64,000 bases of DNA from Ensifer adhaerens (GTDB lineage: Bacteria > Pseudomonadota > Alphaproteobacteria > Rhizobiales > Rhizobiaceae): positions 248,001-312,000 of the forward strand of contig NZ_PNFP01000009.1 of the NCBI RefSeq assembly GCF_002940685.1, in the 5' to 3' direction. How positions within the stretch are numbered: the first letter of the stretch is position 1; each line of letters starts with the position of its first letter. The translations under genes and the position numbers were made by a program. This document shows, one piece after another, positions 9,942 to 18,520 of the stretch. The notes beneath the pieces were generated by a model, which worked only from the letters and a program-made list of their open reading frames with translations, did no database searches and was not told where the DNA came from.

Positions 9942-11333
9942 TCACCTTTTGATGTCCCAGGTCGTCACCCGCTCGCCGGTTGCCGGATCCTTGCCGTCCT
10001 TGATCTGGACACCCCGCGCCAAGAGGTCATCGCGGATCTTGTCGGCTTCCGCGAAGTTCTTCGCCTTCAACAGGTCCAGGCGAGCCCGCACGCGACTGTC
10101 GATGTCGCGTACCAGCCCCTCGTCGAGTTCGACCGCCTGCGGCACGACGCCGATGAGCGTAGCACTTGCGGCAAAGGTGCCGAGCAGCTTCGGATCGGCC
10201 GCAGCCTTCTGGGCGAGCGCATGAACCGCCTGAACGGCGGCGACCGTGTTGAGGTCGTCGGCAAGTGCCGCAACCACGGCAGGATCGGCCTCACCCTTGG
10301 CATCGCCCGGCACCGGCCATTTGGAGAGCAGATGTTCTGCCTCCTCAAGCCGCTTCACCGAGAAATCGATCGGCTCGCGATAGTGCGTCATCAGCATGGC
10401 GAGCCTCAGCACATCGCCCGGCCACTGCCGGCCGGCGAACTTTTCCGTGTGCAGCAGTTCGTAGATGGTGACGAAGTTGCCTTCGGACTTCGACATCTTG
10501 CGGCCTTCGACCTGCAGGAAGCCGTTGTGCATCCAGACATTCGCCATCACCTCAGTGCCGTGGGCGCAACGGGACTGGGCGATCTCGTTTTCATGGTGCG
10601 GGAAAATGAGATCGAGCCCACCGCCGTGAATGTCGAAGACTTCGCCGAGATAGCGGCTGCTCATGGCCGAGCACTCGATGTGCCAGCCGGGACGGCCCCT
10701 GCCCCACGGGCTTTCCCAGCCCGGCTCGTTGTCGGCAGAAAGCTTCCACAGCACGAAGTCGCCCGGGCTTTTCTTATGCGCTTCGACGGCGACGCGCGCA
10801 CCCGCCTGCTGTTCGTCGAGGTTGCGCTTCGAAAGCTGACCGTAGTCGGCCATCGACTTGGTATCGAACAGCACCTCGCCGCCCGCCTGGTAGGCATGGC
10901 TCTTGGCGAGGAGCTTTTCGATGATGTCGATCATCTGGGCGATGTTCTCGGTGGCCCGAGGCTGGACGTCAGGGTCAAGGCAACCGAGCGCCCTGGCATC
11001 GTCAAGAAACTGCGTTTCGGTCTTCTCCGTCACACGCCGGATCGCGTCGTTGAGCGGCAGGGTCGGATAATCCCGCAGCGCCCGCGCGTTGATCTTGTCG
11101 TCGACGTCGGTGATGTTGCGCGCATAGGTGACGTGATCCGCGCCATAGGCGTGGCGCAGCAGCCGGAACAGAACGTCGAAGACGATGACCGGCCGGGCAT
11201 TGCCGATATGGGCATAGTCATAGACCGTCGGGCCGCAGACATACATGCGAACGTTGTCGGGATCGATCGGTCGGAACTCGACCTTCTCCCGCGTCAGCGT
11301 GTTGTACAGCTTCAGTGTCGGCGTTCCGCCCAT
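9942..11333 (-). CDS. cysS: Cysteinyl-tRNA synthetase
   Basis: 463 residues, normal for class Ia Cys[20 protein letters not shown] contains the first zinc Cys and the HIGH-type motif. The motif WHIECSAMS and the HHENE segment supply the other zinc ligands. [10 protein letters not shown] is the KMSKS loop. It charges tRNA-Cys in the cytoplasm. Start ATG 11333 has GGAG seven bases upstream; the in-frame TTG six bases earlier is less likely. It heads the leftward run that includes the VOC and GFA genes. Confidence 0.95.
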   Translation of the reverse strand: MGGTPTLKLYNTLTREKVEFRPIDPDNVRMYVCGPTVYDYAHIGNARPVIVFDVLFRLLRHAYGADHVTYARNITDVDDKINARALRDYPTLPLNDAIRRVTEKTETQFLDDARALGCLDPDVQPRATENIAQMIDIIEKLLAKSHAYQAGGEVLFDTKSMADYGQLSKRNLDEQQAGARVAVEAHKKSPGDFVLWKLSADNEPGWESPWGRGRPGWHIECSAMSSRYLGEVFDIHGGGLDLIFPHHENEIAQSRCAHGTEVMANVWMHNGFLQVEGRKMSKSEGNFVTIYELLHTEKFAGRQWPGDVLRLAMLMTHYREPIDFSVKRLEEAEHLLSKWPVPGDAKGEADPAVVAALADDLNTVAAVQAVHALAQKAAADPKLLGTFAASATLIGVVPQAVELDEGLVRDIDSRVRARLDLLKAKNFAEADKIRDDLLARGVQIKDGKDPATGERVTTWDIKR

Positions 11334-11339
11334 TGCCAA

Positions 11340-11747
11340 TCTCCAAGATGCATACGACCGTAAAATACCGTGCCCGGGAGGCCCGCGCGTTTATCATCTT
11401 GGATTTTAGGAGACGAAAACGGCCAGGCCAGCGGAGCGCTAGCGAATAATCTTCCGGCAGATAATGCAGATAACCGTTTTCATGGGCTCACTTATCGCGC
11501 GTCGCCCGATTTCGGTCAAGAGGTCAGCCGCGTGCAAGCACAGCCGACTATAGAAAGGATTCCGCGGTCATGGATTTGTCATGATTAGGCTTATCTGAGA
11601 TCGCCATGCGGAAAACAGATTCGCGGTGTAGTTGGTAACACACCACGAGATCCTGTCTCCGGATAGCAAGGAGGAGCGTCGTTTTCGTGAAGACGTGCGA
11701 AAGCGGCAGTGTATCCGGCTCGGGAAAGCATCAAGGAGTGAGTGCAA
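11340..11747 (+). other. Long untranslated stretch ahead of the mini-protein gene
   Basis: No credible coding frame exists in these 408 bases. The left part must hold the cysS promoter. The right part (about 11,560-11,735) contains several short self-complementary pairs, such as GGTGT / ACACC and ATCC / GGAT, just ahead of the ribosome binding site AAGGAG at 11,733-11,738. It could be a structured leader, but I recognise no known riboswitch. Confidence 0.35.
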
Positions 11748-11891
11748 GTGAAAGCCGCAAAGACCAAAGACATCGCCAAATCCGCCAACCTCGTCGAACA
11801 GTATCGCCCGCTCGGCCTGAAGGCCGTGCTTGCCGCAGCGCTGCAGGCCAAGGCGAAGCCGGCTGGCAAGCTGACCAAGCGGCCGGTCTGA
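11748..11891 (+). CDS. Conserved-looking basic mini-protein, 47 residues
   Basis: The frame reads MKAAKTKDIAKSANLVEQYR and ends in KLTKRPV before a TGA. It is Lys/Ala-rich, has a predicted helical middle (about 14-36) and no cysteine, signal peptide or membrane segment. AAGGAG stands nine bases before the GTG at 11748; another in-frame GTG at 11742 is too close to it. Codon use is that of the neighbours, with GC-rich third positions throughout. I do not recognise a named family. It stands alone between cysS and the convergent yedK gene, 20 bp from the yedK stop. Confidence 0.6.
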   Translation: MKAAKTKDIAKSANLVEQYRPLGLKAVLAAALQAKAKPAGKLTKRPV

Positions 11892-11911
11892 CGCCTTCCC
11901 GCGCTCTTCTT

Positions 11912-12691
11912 CTAGAACAGCGACATCTGCCCGCCATTGGGCTCGGTCGGCTTGCTCTTGCCTTTTAGCTGGGCATCCGCGGCCGGCCTCGGCATTACGG
12001 CGTCCTGGATTTCGGGACCGGTGTTGGCGACCTTGTTGACCTTGTCCGATACCGGGATCGCCTCGAAATAGTCCTCGGCCACCGGACCGAAGAGGTCCGC
12101 GACCTCGCGCGGCTCCTGCGTCTTGCAATCCAGCCAGCGGGCGAAATCCTCGGGTTCAATGACGACCGGCATACGGTCGTGGATCTGGCGGATCGAGGCG
12201 TTGGCAGCCGTCGTCAGGATCGCGGCGGTGTCGACCTCGGAGCCATCGGCCGAGGACCAGGTTTCCATCAGGCCGGCGAAAGCGACGATCCCGCCCTTCC
12301 TCGGGCGAACCCAATAGGCTTGCGACGGCTCTTGACTGCCCTTCGGCGGCCGGCGCCATTCATAGAAGCCGGATGCCGGCACGAGAACGCGCCGGTGCCG
12401 CATGGCGGCGCGAAACGAGGCCTTGTCGATCGCAGTTTCGGCACGGGCATTGATGAGCAGCGGAAAGTCGCGTGGGTCCTTGACCCAGCCCGGCATGAAG
12501 CCCCAGCGCACGAGCACGGCCTTGCGCTCCGGCAGATTGCTGCCGGGTGCCGCACGCTCGCCGGCGACGACAACCATGATCGGCTGGGTTGGCGCGATGT
12601 TGAAGCGCGCCGGAAAGTCGTCGCTTTCCAGCAGGCTGAACAATTCCATCATTTCATCGGGAGTCGCCGTCAGCGCAAAACGTCCGCACAT
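11912..12691 (-). CDS. SRAP-family abasic-site DNA-protein crosslinking protein (YedK/HMCES-like)
   Basis: 259 residues. It begins MCGRFALT; after Met removal Cys2 is the catalytic residue that forms a thiazolidine with abasic sites in single-stranded DNA. Other family residues are visible: Asn about 81 in INARAET, Glu about 111 in SGFYEW, and His in IHDRMPV. The protein shields abasic sites at replication forks. The track start 96 bases upstream would bury Cys2, so 12691 is certain on functional grounds. It is divergent from the Nudix gene with a 61-bp shared promoter region. Confidence 0.92.
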   Translation of the reverse strand: MCGRFALTATPDEMMELFSLLESDDFPARFNIAPTQPIMVVVAGERAAPGSNLPERKAVLVRWGFMPGWVKDPRDFPLLINARAETAIDKASFRAAMRHRRVLVPASGFYEWRRPPKGSQEPSQAYWVRPRKGGIVAFAGLMETWSSADGSEVDTAAILTTAANASIRQIHDRMPVVIEPEDFARWLDCKTQEPREVADLFGPVAEDYFEAIPVSDKVNKVANTGPEIQDAVMPRPAADAQLKGKSKPTEPNGGQMSLF

Positions 12692-12752
12692 GACATCGAT
12701 GTGGCACTTCACGTAGGATGGGTCAACGCTACCGAGACGATTTGATTCCCCG

Positions 12753-13220
12753 ATGCCGACCAAGCCCGAACTCGCTTCCTCCGTCATTCTCGAACGCGAC
12801 GGTCGCTACCTGCTCGTTCGGCGGGCAAACCCGCCGTCGGCCGACATGTATGCCTTTCCGGGCGGACGGGCGGAGCCCGGTGAGACGCCGGCGGACACAG
12901 CACTTCGCGAACTGTTCGAGGAAACCGGTATCAAGGCTCGCAATCCGGTGCTGTTCGAAATCTACGATCTGCCGGGCAAGGAGTCCGAAGGGCGGCACTT
13001 CCTGCTTTCGGTGTTCAGGGCCGAGGCCGATGCCGACGCGGTTGCCATCGCCAGCGATGACGCCGCAGGGCTCGGCTGGTTCACGCCTGAGGAGATCTTC
13101 ACCCTGCCGATCCCCGACAGCGTGCGCAAATGTGTGGAAAGGCTCTCCGGTGCCGACACGGAGCCGGCGAAAGCGGGTAGCGGCCTTGAAACCGCCGCCA
13201 ATTCGGGCTTGATGAAATGA
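12753..13220 (+). CDS. Nudix hydrolase
   Basis: 155 residues. A complete Nudix box spans about 38-60: GGRAEPGE, seven residues, then RELFEETGI, with all metal-binding Glu present. It hydrolyses a nucleoside diphosphate linked to another moiety. The fold resembles the ADP-ribose pyrophosphatase/MutT branch, but the substrate cannot be read from sequence. The stop overlaps the next gene as ATGA, so it is coupled to the TIGR02301 gene. Confidence 0.88.
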   Translation: MPTKPELASSVILERDGRYLLVRRANPPSADMYAFPGGRAEPGETPADTALRELFEETGIKARNPVLFEIYDLPGKESEGRHFLLSVFRAEADADAVAIASDDAAGLGWFTPEEIFTLPIPDSVRKCVERLSGADTEPAKAGSGLETAANSGLMK

Positions 13221-13672
13221 TGATCCCTGCCCCGATCCTCGCAAGGCTCGCGCTCGCCGGCCTCGCCTTGACAGTCTCAACCGGCGCTGCAGCGCAAAAG
13301 ACGCCGACGAAAGAACCGGCCAAGACCGAGACCGCGGCCCCTGCCCCTGCCGCCGCGGAGGAAAAGCCGACGCCCTACGACCAGCGGCTGATAAGGCTCT
13401 CCGAGATCCTGGGCTCCGTGCATTACCTCAGGAATCTCTGCGTCAAGGAACCGGAGGATGTCTGGCGCCGCTCGATGCAGGACCTGATCGACAAGGAAAC
13501 GGCCAACGAAATCAAACGGCGCGAGCGGATGACCGCCGCCTTCAACCGCGGGTATCGCACCTTCGCATCGGTTTATACGGCCTGCACGGGGCCGGCGATC
13601 GTCGCGGAGCAGCGATATCGTGCCGAAGGCGCAACACTTGCGTCAGAAATCGTCGCCCGCTTTGGAAATTAG
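13217..13672 (+). CDS. TIGR02301-family exported protein
   Basis: 151 residues. A signal peptide (about 1-27, ending TGAAAQ) is followed by a Pro/Ala-rich linker and a helical domain with YDQRLIRLSEILGSVHYLRNLC. This domain is the hallmark of an uncharacterised alphaproteobacterial family. Two cysteines, in NLC and TACTG, could form a disulfide in the periplasm. Translation is coupled to the Nudix gene through an ATGA overlap. Function unknown. Confidence 0.8.
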   Translation: MMIPAPILARLALAGLALTVSTGAAAQKTPTKEPAKTETAAPAPAAAEEKPTPYDQRLIRLSEILGSVHYLRNLCVKEPEDVWRRSMQDLIDKETANEIKRRERMTAAFNRGYRTFASVYTACTGPAIVAEQRYRAEGATLASEIVARFGN

Positions 13673-13803
13673 CAATAAATTAACCTCTTTTCTCACGACC
13701 CCGTGTCGTTTCGGGAAAAGGCTGCTAAGTTCGTTAAGAGAGTGGTAAGAAGTGGCGAGTCCGTCACGGTCGTTCAGTTGCAGTTCAGCCGGACGGCCAA
13801 AGA

Positions 13804-14100
13804 ATGAACCGCTTGCACAATGGAAGTCGCATGGAACGAATGATGGAACCAAGCCTGACCGACATCGATGACATGATCGTCCACGAGAAAATGCAGGCTG
13901 CGCTGGAACACCAGAGCGAGGCCTGGGCGGACGGCATGGCCGACGGTATCGAGCCGGAAATCATCGCCGATGCGGCCATCGCGCTTGCCATGCGGGAAAC
14001 CGTTCGGCTTCATGGCGAAGACGGCGCCGAAGCAATGCTCAATTCGCTTCGCGAGCGCGTTCTCGCCGGCGAATTCTCGCCCCAGCGCACGCTTCAGTAA
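13804..14100 (+). CDS. Hypothetical acidic helical protein, 98 residues
   Basis: A soluble, acidic, helix-rich protein with no signal peptide, cysteine or recognisable domain. The centre reads LTDIDDMIVHEKMQAAL, and the end is REETV-like helix followed by FSPQRTLQ. The start is uncertain: ATG 13804 has only a weak AAAGA, while an in-frame ATG at 13831 follows GGAAG. It is 15 bp upstream of the next secreted unknown and probably shares its transcript. The 131-bp gap before it is AT-richer than average and likely holds the promoter. Confidence 0.6.
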   Translation: MNRLHNGSRMERMMEPSLTDIDDMIVHEKMQAALEHQSEAWADGMADGIEPEIIADAAIALAMRETVRLHGEDGAEAMLNSLRERVLAGEFSPQRTLQ

Positions 14101-14115
14101 TATCAGGACTGCCCG

Positions 14116-14907
14116 ATGTCTCGGAATCTCGCAAACCGGGCCCTTCCGGTTCGCCTCGCCACGCTGCTTTTGGCCGGTGTCGCCTTGTCCACCCCGGCAG
14201 CGGTTTCTCCCGCCTTCGCGCTCAGCGAACTGCAGGGCGAGCAGCAACCCGCCCCCGCCCAACAGCCTGCTGCCGGCGACCAGAAGGCGGCGCCGCCCGC
14301 AGCCGAGCCGGTTGCCGAAGAGCCGGATGAGGAAGAGAAGCTTCCACTCGAAATCCCGATGCCCGATCCGCTGATCAACAAGTCAGCGACAGTCACCAAG
14401 GACGAGCCCCCTGAGGCCGAGGAGCCTGAGACGGCCGGCCCCGTCGAGGTGCTGACCGACATATCCAAGATCCCTGCTCCGGTCGCTCGCATGCGCGAGC
14501 TGATCGTCGAGGCGGCTGCATCCGGCGACATCGAACGGCTGCGTCCGCTGCTCGGCAAGGGCGCGAACCAGACCCAGGTTACCGGCGTCACCGGCGACGA
14601 AGACCCGGTCTCGATCCTGAAGAGCCTTTCCGGCGACCAGGAAGGCGTCGAGATTCTTGCGATCCTGCTCGACGTGCTGTCGACCGGCTTCGTGCTGGTG
14701 GACAAGGGAACGCCGCAGGAGGCCTATGTCTGGCCCTATTTCGCGGAAAAGAAGCTTTCCACGCTGACGGCACCGGAAAAGGTCGACCTGTTCCGGCTTG
14801 TGACCGCCGGCGACTTCGCCGACATGGAAGAATTCGGCAGCTACAACTTCTATCGCGTCGGCATCATGCCCGACGGAAAGTGGAAATTCTTCATCGCCGG
14901 CGACTGA
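14116..14907 (+). CDS. Hypothetical secreted protein, 263 residues
   Basis: A signal peptide (about 1-36, LLLAGVALSTPAAVSPAFA) is followed by a long acidic Pro/Glu/Ala linker (about 37-110). A compact C-terminal domain (about 115-263) contains RMRELIVEAAASGDIERLRPLLGKG, which looks like a single ankyrin-like helix pair. It ends with FYRVGIMPDGKWKFFIAGD. The architecture suggests a periplasmic protein with a flexible tether. AGGA lies seven bases before the ATG. I do not recognise the family. Confidence 0.65.
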   Translation: MSRNLANRALPVRLATLLLAGVALSTPAAVSPAFALSELQGEQQPAPAQQPAAGDQKAAPPAAEPVAEEPDEEEKLPLEIPMPDPLINKSATVTKDEPPEAEEPETAGPVEVLTDISKIPAPVARMRELIVEAAASGDIERLRPLLGKGANQTQVTGVTGDEDPVSILKSLSGDQEGVEILAILLDVLSTGFVLVDKGTPQEAYVWPYFAEKKLSTLTAPEKVDLFRLVTAGDFADMEEFGSYNFYRVGIMPDGKWKFFIAGD

Positions 14908-15061
14908 GCGCCGGCGACCTGCTTGCCGATGACAGCCGAACATCCTACCTCTTCGCCAAGAGATCACCGGTGAGAGCGGGCCCGAGTCGGCCGCGGCGAC
15001 CCACGTGATCGTTTCTAGGTTAGCGCGGGAGCCTCCCCTCCCGTCGAACAGGATTCGAACG

Positions 15062-15910
15062 ATGCCCAGAGTTCGCCTCGACGATCGCGCGATCGTCTCC
15101 ATTTCCGGCAAGGACGCGGAGGATCTTCTTCAGGGACTGATCACCACCGACCTCGAAGCGCTTTCGCCCGACGAGGCACGTCCCGGCGCGCTGCTGACAC
15201 CGCAGGGCAAGATTCTGTTCGAGTTCCTGATTTCGCGCGACGGTGATGGCTTTAGGCTGGAAACGGCACGCGACCACGCAGAAGCGCTGCTGAAGCGCCT
15301 GACGATGTACAAGCTTCGTTCGGCAGTAGAGCTTTCGATCAATACTTCTAACGTCGTCACCGTGATATTCGACGAAGCGGCGCCTGACGGTGCCTTCCGG
15401 GACCATCGCTTCGAGAAGGCCGGCATCACGCTCTTCCGCGCCTATGGTGAGCCAACCGGCGACACGGCCGGCATGGAAGACCTCGAACGGCTCCGCATCG
15501 CGGCGGGCATTGCGAATGCCGGTGCCGATTATGCGATGCAGGACGCCTTCCCCCATGATGTGCTGCTCGACAAGAACGGCGGCCTCTCCTTCAAGAAGGG
15601 TTGCTATGTCGGCCAGGAAGTGGTGTCGCGCATGCAGCACCGCAGCACGCCACGCCGCCGGGTGGTGATCGTTTCCGCGGATGCCGCCCTTCCCCCGACA
15701 GGAACGACGATCACCGCGAACGACAAGGTGGTCGGCGCGTTGGGCACCGTCCAGGGCAAGTCGGCGCTCGCGATCGTTCGGATCGACAAGGCCGGCGAGG
15801 CGATGGCGAACGGCATCCCGCTTTTTGCCGGCGACGTGCCGGTGAGAATGGTTCTGCCCGAATGGACCGGGCTTACCTTCCCGACCACGACCGACGAGGC
15901 GAGCGCGTGA
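15062..15910 (+). CDS. ygfZ: YgfZ/GcvT-like folate-dependent Fe-S cluster protein
   Basis: 282 residues. The family signature KGCYVGQEVVSRM is present near residue 180, with its essential Cys, and the N-terminus has the GcvT-like SGKDAEDLLQGLITTD. YgfZ (IBA57 in mitochondria) uses tetrahydrofolate to keep certain [4Fe-4S] enzymes active under oxidative stress. Start 15062 has AGGA upstream; the 19-residue extension before it is unlike the family. The stop overlaps the next start as GTGA, so it heads an overlapped four-gene operon ending in the NAD regulator. Confidence 0.92.
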   Translation: MPRVRLDDRAIVSISGKDAEDLLQGLITTDLEALSPDEARPGALLTPQGKILFEFLISRDGDGFRLETARDHAEALLKRLTMYKLRSAVELSINTSNVVTVIFDEAAPDGAFRDHRFEKAGITLFRAYGEPTGDTAGMEDLERLRIAAGIANAGADYAMQDAFPHDVLLDKNGGLSFKKGCYVGQEVVSRMQHRSTPRRRVVIVSADAALPPTGTTITANDKVVGALGTVQGKSALAIVRIDKAGEAMANGIPLFAGDVPVRMVLPEWTGLTFPTTTDEASA

Positions 15911-16515
15911 CGACCGCCCGCGCCTGGCAGCGCATGCTTTCCGGCCGAAGGCTGGACCTTCTCGATCCGTCGCCGCTCGACATCGAGATCGGCGATATCG
16001 CCCACGGCCTTGCGCGCGTGGCGCGCTGGAACGGCCAGACAGCCGGCGACCATGCCTTTTCCGTGGCCCAGCACAGCCTGATGGTCGAAGACATCTTTCG
16101 CCGCAGCAACAGGTGCAGCACCGACGACTGCCTGCTGGCGCTTCTGCACGACGCGCCGGAATATGTGATCGGCGACATGATCTCGCCGTTCAAGGCGGTG
16201 GTCGGCGGCGGCTACAAGTCCGTGGAAAAGCGGCTGGAAAGCGCCATCCACCTGCGCTTCGGTCTGCCACCACACTGCTCCAAGGAGTTGAAGGACCGCA
16301 TCAAGAAGGCCGATCATGTCGCGGCCTATTTCGAAGCGACGGTGCTTGCCGGCTTCTCGGCCGAAGAGGCGCGCAAGTTCTTCGGCCAGCCGCGCGGCAT
16401 TACTCGCGAGACGCTGCTGATCGACCCCTTGCCGGCAGTCGAGGCGCAGCGCCTGTTCACCGAGCGCTTCCTCGCGCTCGAGGCGCAGCGCCTGCCCGCG
16501 CGCGCGGAAATCTGA
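15907..16515 (+). CDS. HD-domain phosphohydrolase (YfbR-like)
   Basis: 202 residues from the GTG that overlaps the ygfZ stop. The metal-binding set is visible: His in GDHAFSVAQHS, the HD pair in LALLHDAPEYVIGD, and a later Asp in KKADHVAAYF. This arrangement matches YfbR-type 5'-deoxynucleotidases and related HD hydrolases. The substrate is unproven. The next gene starts one base after the stop. Confidence 0.85.
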   Translation: MTTARAWQRMLSGRRLDLLDPSPLDIEIGDIAHGLARVARWNGQTAGDHAFSVAQHSLMVEDIFRRSNRCSTDDCLLALLHDAPEYVIGDMISPFKAVVGGGYKSVEKRLESAIHLRFGLPPHCSKELKDRIKKADHVAAYFEATVLAGFSAEEARKFFGQPRGITRETLLIDPLPAVEAQRLFTERFLALEAQRLPARAEI

Positions 16516-16516
16516 C

Positions 16517-17056
16517 ATGCCCGACATCATCGTTTCACCGCTTTCCCGCATTGCCGAAATGGCCGTCCGACACGGCTGTACGGAGATGATCAGCCTCGTT
16601 GCCAAGGGCCAGGACTTTCATCGGCCGGGCGTCATCGCCAAGGCGCGGCACCTGACGCTCGGCATGAACGACATCACCTTTGCAGGCACCGGCGATCTCG
16701 TCGCGCCGCAGGAAACGCATGTCCGGCAGATCATCGCCTTTGCGCGCGAATGGGACCGAGCGCGGCCGCTCCTCGTCCATTGCTGGATGGGCGTTTCCCG
16801 TTCGCCGGCGGCCGCGTTGATCGCGGCGCTTGCGGCCGAACCGGATCAGGAGGATGCGGACCTGGTGCAGCGGCTGCGCCACGCCTCCCCCTATGCGACC
16901 CCGAACAGCCGACTTGTCGAAATCGGCGACGGCGTGCTTGCCCGCAATGGAAGGCTGATCGCCGCGGTGCGCGCGATCGGCCGGGGTGCAGATGCCGACG
17001 GCAACGCACCCTTCGTCCTGCCGCTTGCTTCCGAAGGAGCAGCCGTTGCCGATTGA
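16517..17056 (+). CDS. Cys-based protein tyrosine/dual-specificity phosphatase-like protein
   Basis: 179 residues. The P-loop HCWMGVSRSPAA (Cys about 89, Arg about 95) is an intact CX5R signature, so the protein can be catalytically active. It lacks the eukaryotic-type tyrosine loop, as do many small bacterial phosphatases. It sits between the HD hydrolase and the NAD regulator, and its last 11 bases overlap the regulator gene. The target is unknown. Confidence 0.83.
   Translation: MPDIIVSPLSRIAEMAVRHGCTEMISLVAKGQDFHRPGVIAKARHLTLGMNDITFAGTGDLVAPQETHVRQIIAFAREWDRARPLLVHCWMGVSRSPAAALIAALAAEPDQEDADLVQRLRHASPYATPNSRLVEIGDGVLARNGRLIAAVRAIGRGADADGNAPFVLPLASEGAAVAD
17033..17048 (+). promoter_or_regulatory. 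Ribosome binding site fixing a TTG start for nadQ
   Basis: GAAGGAG at 17033-17039 lies six bases before TTG at 17046, inside the phosphatase coding region. It is the strongest Shine-Dalgarno near the gene and decides the unusual start. Confidence 0.7.
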
Positions 17057-18026
17057 GACGCAGCCGACGACCGTCGAGATCGGCCTCAATGCGGCGATCG
17101 TCGCCGTCGTCAACCGCAGCCCGCGCATCCTCGCCGTCAGCGAAACCGACGGGGACGCGCGCGACAGCCTGCCCTTCGGCCCCTTCGATCCGGCGCTCCA
17201 CCGGACCTTTGAGACGAGCCTGCGCGATCGCGTCGAAAAGCGCACGGCGCTGAAGCTCGGCTACATCGAGCAGCTCTACACCTTCGGCGATCGCGGCCGG
17301 CAGCGGCTGCCGGGCGAAGAAGGCAAGCACATGGTCTCGGTCGGCTACTTGGCACTGACGAGAACCGATGCCGAAAACACCGAGCGGCTGGCCGAAGCCG
17401 GCGCGCACTGGCGCGACTGGTACGGCTACCTGCCCTGGGAAGACTGGCGGCACGGCCGCCCGGCGGTGCTCGATCAGGCGATCCTGCCAGCACTTGCCCG
17501 CTGGGAGACCGGTGTGTCCGGCGACGAGCAAGCCGTCCGGATTGCCGGGCGCCGGGCACGCATTCGCCTGGCCTTCGGCCTCGGCGATTTTCCCTGGGAC
17601 GAGGAACGGGTGCTGGAACGCTACGAGCTGCTCTACGAGGCAGGGCTCGTGCCCGAGGCGATCATCGACGGCCACGGCAACGGCCAAGACATTCTGACGG
17701 TCGGACTGGCGATGCGCCACGACCACCGCCGTATCGTCGCGACCGCGATGGCAAGGCTGCGCGGCAAGATCAAGTACCGGCCGGTCGTCTTCGAACTGAT
17801 GCCGCCCGAGTTCACGCTGACCGATCTGCAGGCGACCGTCGAGGCGATCTCCGGACGCCATCTGCACAAGCAGAATTTTCGTCGTCTCGTCGAAGGCGCC
17901 GAGCTGGTGGAGCCGACCGGCATGACGCTGTCTTCCACCGGCGGACGCCCGGCGGCACTCTTCCGCTTCCGCCGCCAGATCCTCGACGAACGCCCTGCCC
18001 CGGGGCTCAAGGTCGGCGGACGATGA
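17046..18026 (+). CDS. nadQ: NrtR/NadQ-type transcriptional regulator of NAD synthesis
   Basis: 326 residues. The N-terminal two thirds are a Nudix fold that has lost a proper Nudix box; a remnant reads LERYELLYEAGL. The C-terminal winged helix has the NrtR-type pattern VFELMPPEFTLTDLQATVEAISGRHLHKQNFRR, then GRPAALFRFRR. Alphaproteobacterial NadQ proteins of this kind (COG4111) repress nadABC. I place the start at the TTG at 17046. A strong GAAGGAG stands six bases upstream, and the upstream ATG would add 20 residues with no ribosome binding site. The nadABC operon lies immediately downstream on the other strand, with a matching palindrome at its head. Confidence 0.85.
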   Translation: MPIETQPTTVEIGLNAAIVAVVNRSPRILAVSETDGDARDSLPFGPFDPALHRTFETSLRDRVEKRTALKLGYIEQLYTFGDRGRQRLPGEEGKHMVSVGYLALTRTDAENTERLAEAGAHWRDWYGYLPWEDWRHGRPAVLDQAILPALARWETGVSGDEQAVRIAGRRARIRLAFGLGDFPWDEERVLERYELLYEAGLVPEAIIDGHGNGQDILTVGLAMRHDHRRIVATAMARLRGKIKYRPVVFELMPPEFTLTDLQATVEAISGRHLHKQNFRRLVEGAELVEPTGMTLSSTGGRPAALFRFRRQILDERPAPGLKVGGR

Positions 18027-18104
18027 CGGCAGTACCGACCCCCGAAAGGCGGATCGGCACCTAAAAACATCCGGCAGAACGCCCTACATGTGCGGGGATG
18101 ATGT

Positions 18105-18110
18105 TATAAT
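18105..18110 (+). promoter_or_regulatory. Candidate -10 element for the 81-residue secreted protein gene
   Basis: An exact TATAAT in an otherwise GC-rich stretch, 77 bases before the ATG. No good -35 box is seen at the right distance, so this is only a candidate. Confidence 0.3.
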
Positions 18111-18186
18111 CGGCGCAGCGGGACGCGACCGAACTTTCGCCGCCCGCCGCTGAGCGATACGGCGTTTACGACCGAGGTGACAACCC

Positions 18187-18432
18187 ATGCTGCTCGTACT
18201 GACCCTGCTTACGTCGCTGCTCGGCACCTCGCCCCAATCGGGAACCGACGAGAAGCCGAAGATGCCCGACTACTTCAAGAACCAGCAGGGCGGCGGCATG
18301 CAGCCGCAGACAACCATCTGCAACCTCAACAGCCAGGACCTGAACGGCCAGTTCCGAACATGCCGCTATGACTGCGGCACGCAGATTACCGTCGGCGAAC
18401 GCTTCTCCTGCCCGTTCATCATGCAGCGTTGA
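18187..18432 (+). CDS. Small secreted cysteine-containing protein, 81 residues
   Basis: A hydrophobic N-terminus (MLLVLTLLTSLLGT) acts as signal or anchor. The exported part has four cysteines (TICNL, RTCRY, YDCGT, FSCPF), which could form two disulfides in the periplasm. GAGGTGA precedes the ATG. No family recognised. It is convergent with nadC, and the gap between them is filled by two copies of a hairpin repeat. Confidence 0.65.
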   Translation: MLLVLTLLTSLLGTSPQSGTDEKPKMPDYFKNQQGGGMQPQTTICNLNSQDLNGQFRTCRYDCGTQITVGERFSCPFIMQR

Positions 18433-18465
18433 CGTTCAGGATCTGGGTTAGCTTTTTGAACAGAC

Positions 18466-18507
18466 GCAGCTCCGGACGGGAACCGCTTCGCACTCTTCCT
18501 GGAGTTG
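18466..18507. repeat. Hairpin repeat, copy A
   Basis: A 42-base unit closely matching copy B 13 bases further on, sharing CCGGACGG, ACCGCTTCGCACT and TTCCTGGAGTTG. The outer arms are slightly degraded (GCAGCTCC against GGAGTTG). It lies just past the stop of the small secreted protein gene and may be its transcript end. Confidence 0.6.
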
Positions 18508-18520
18508 ACCTGTTGTTAGC

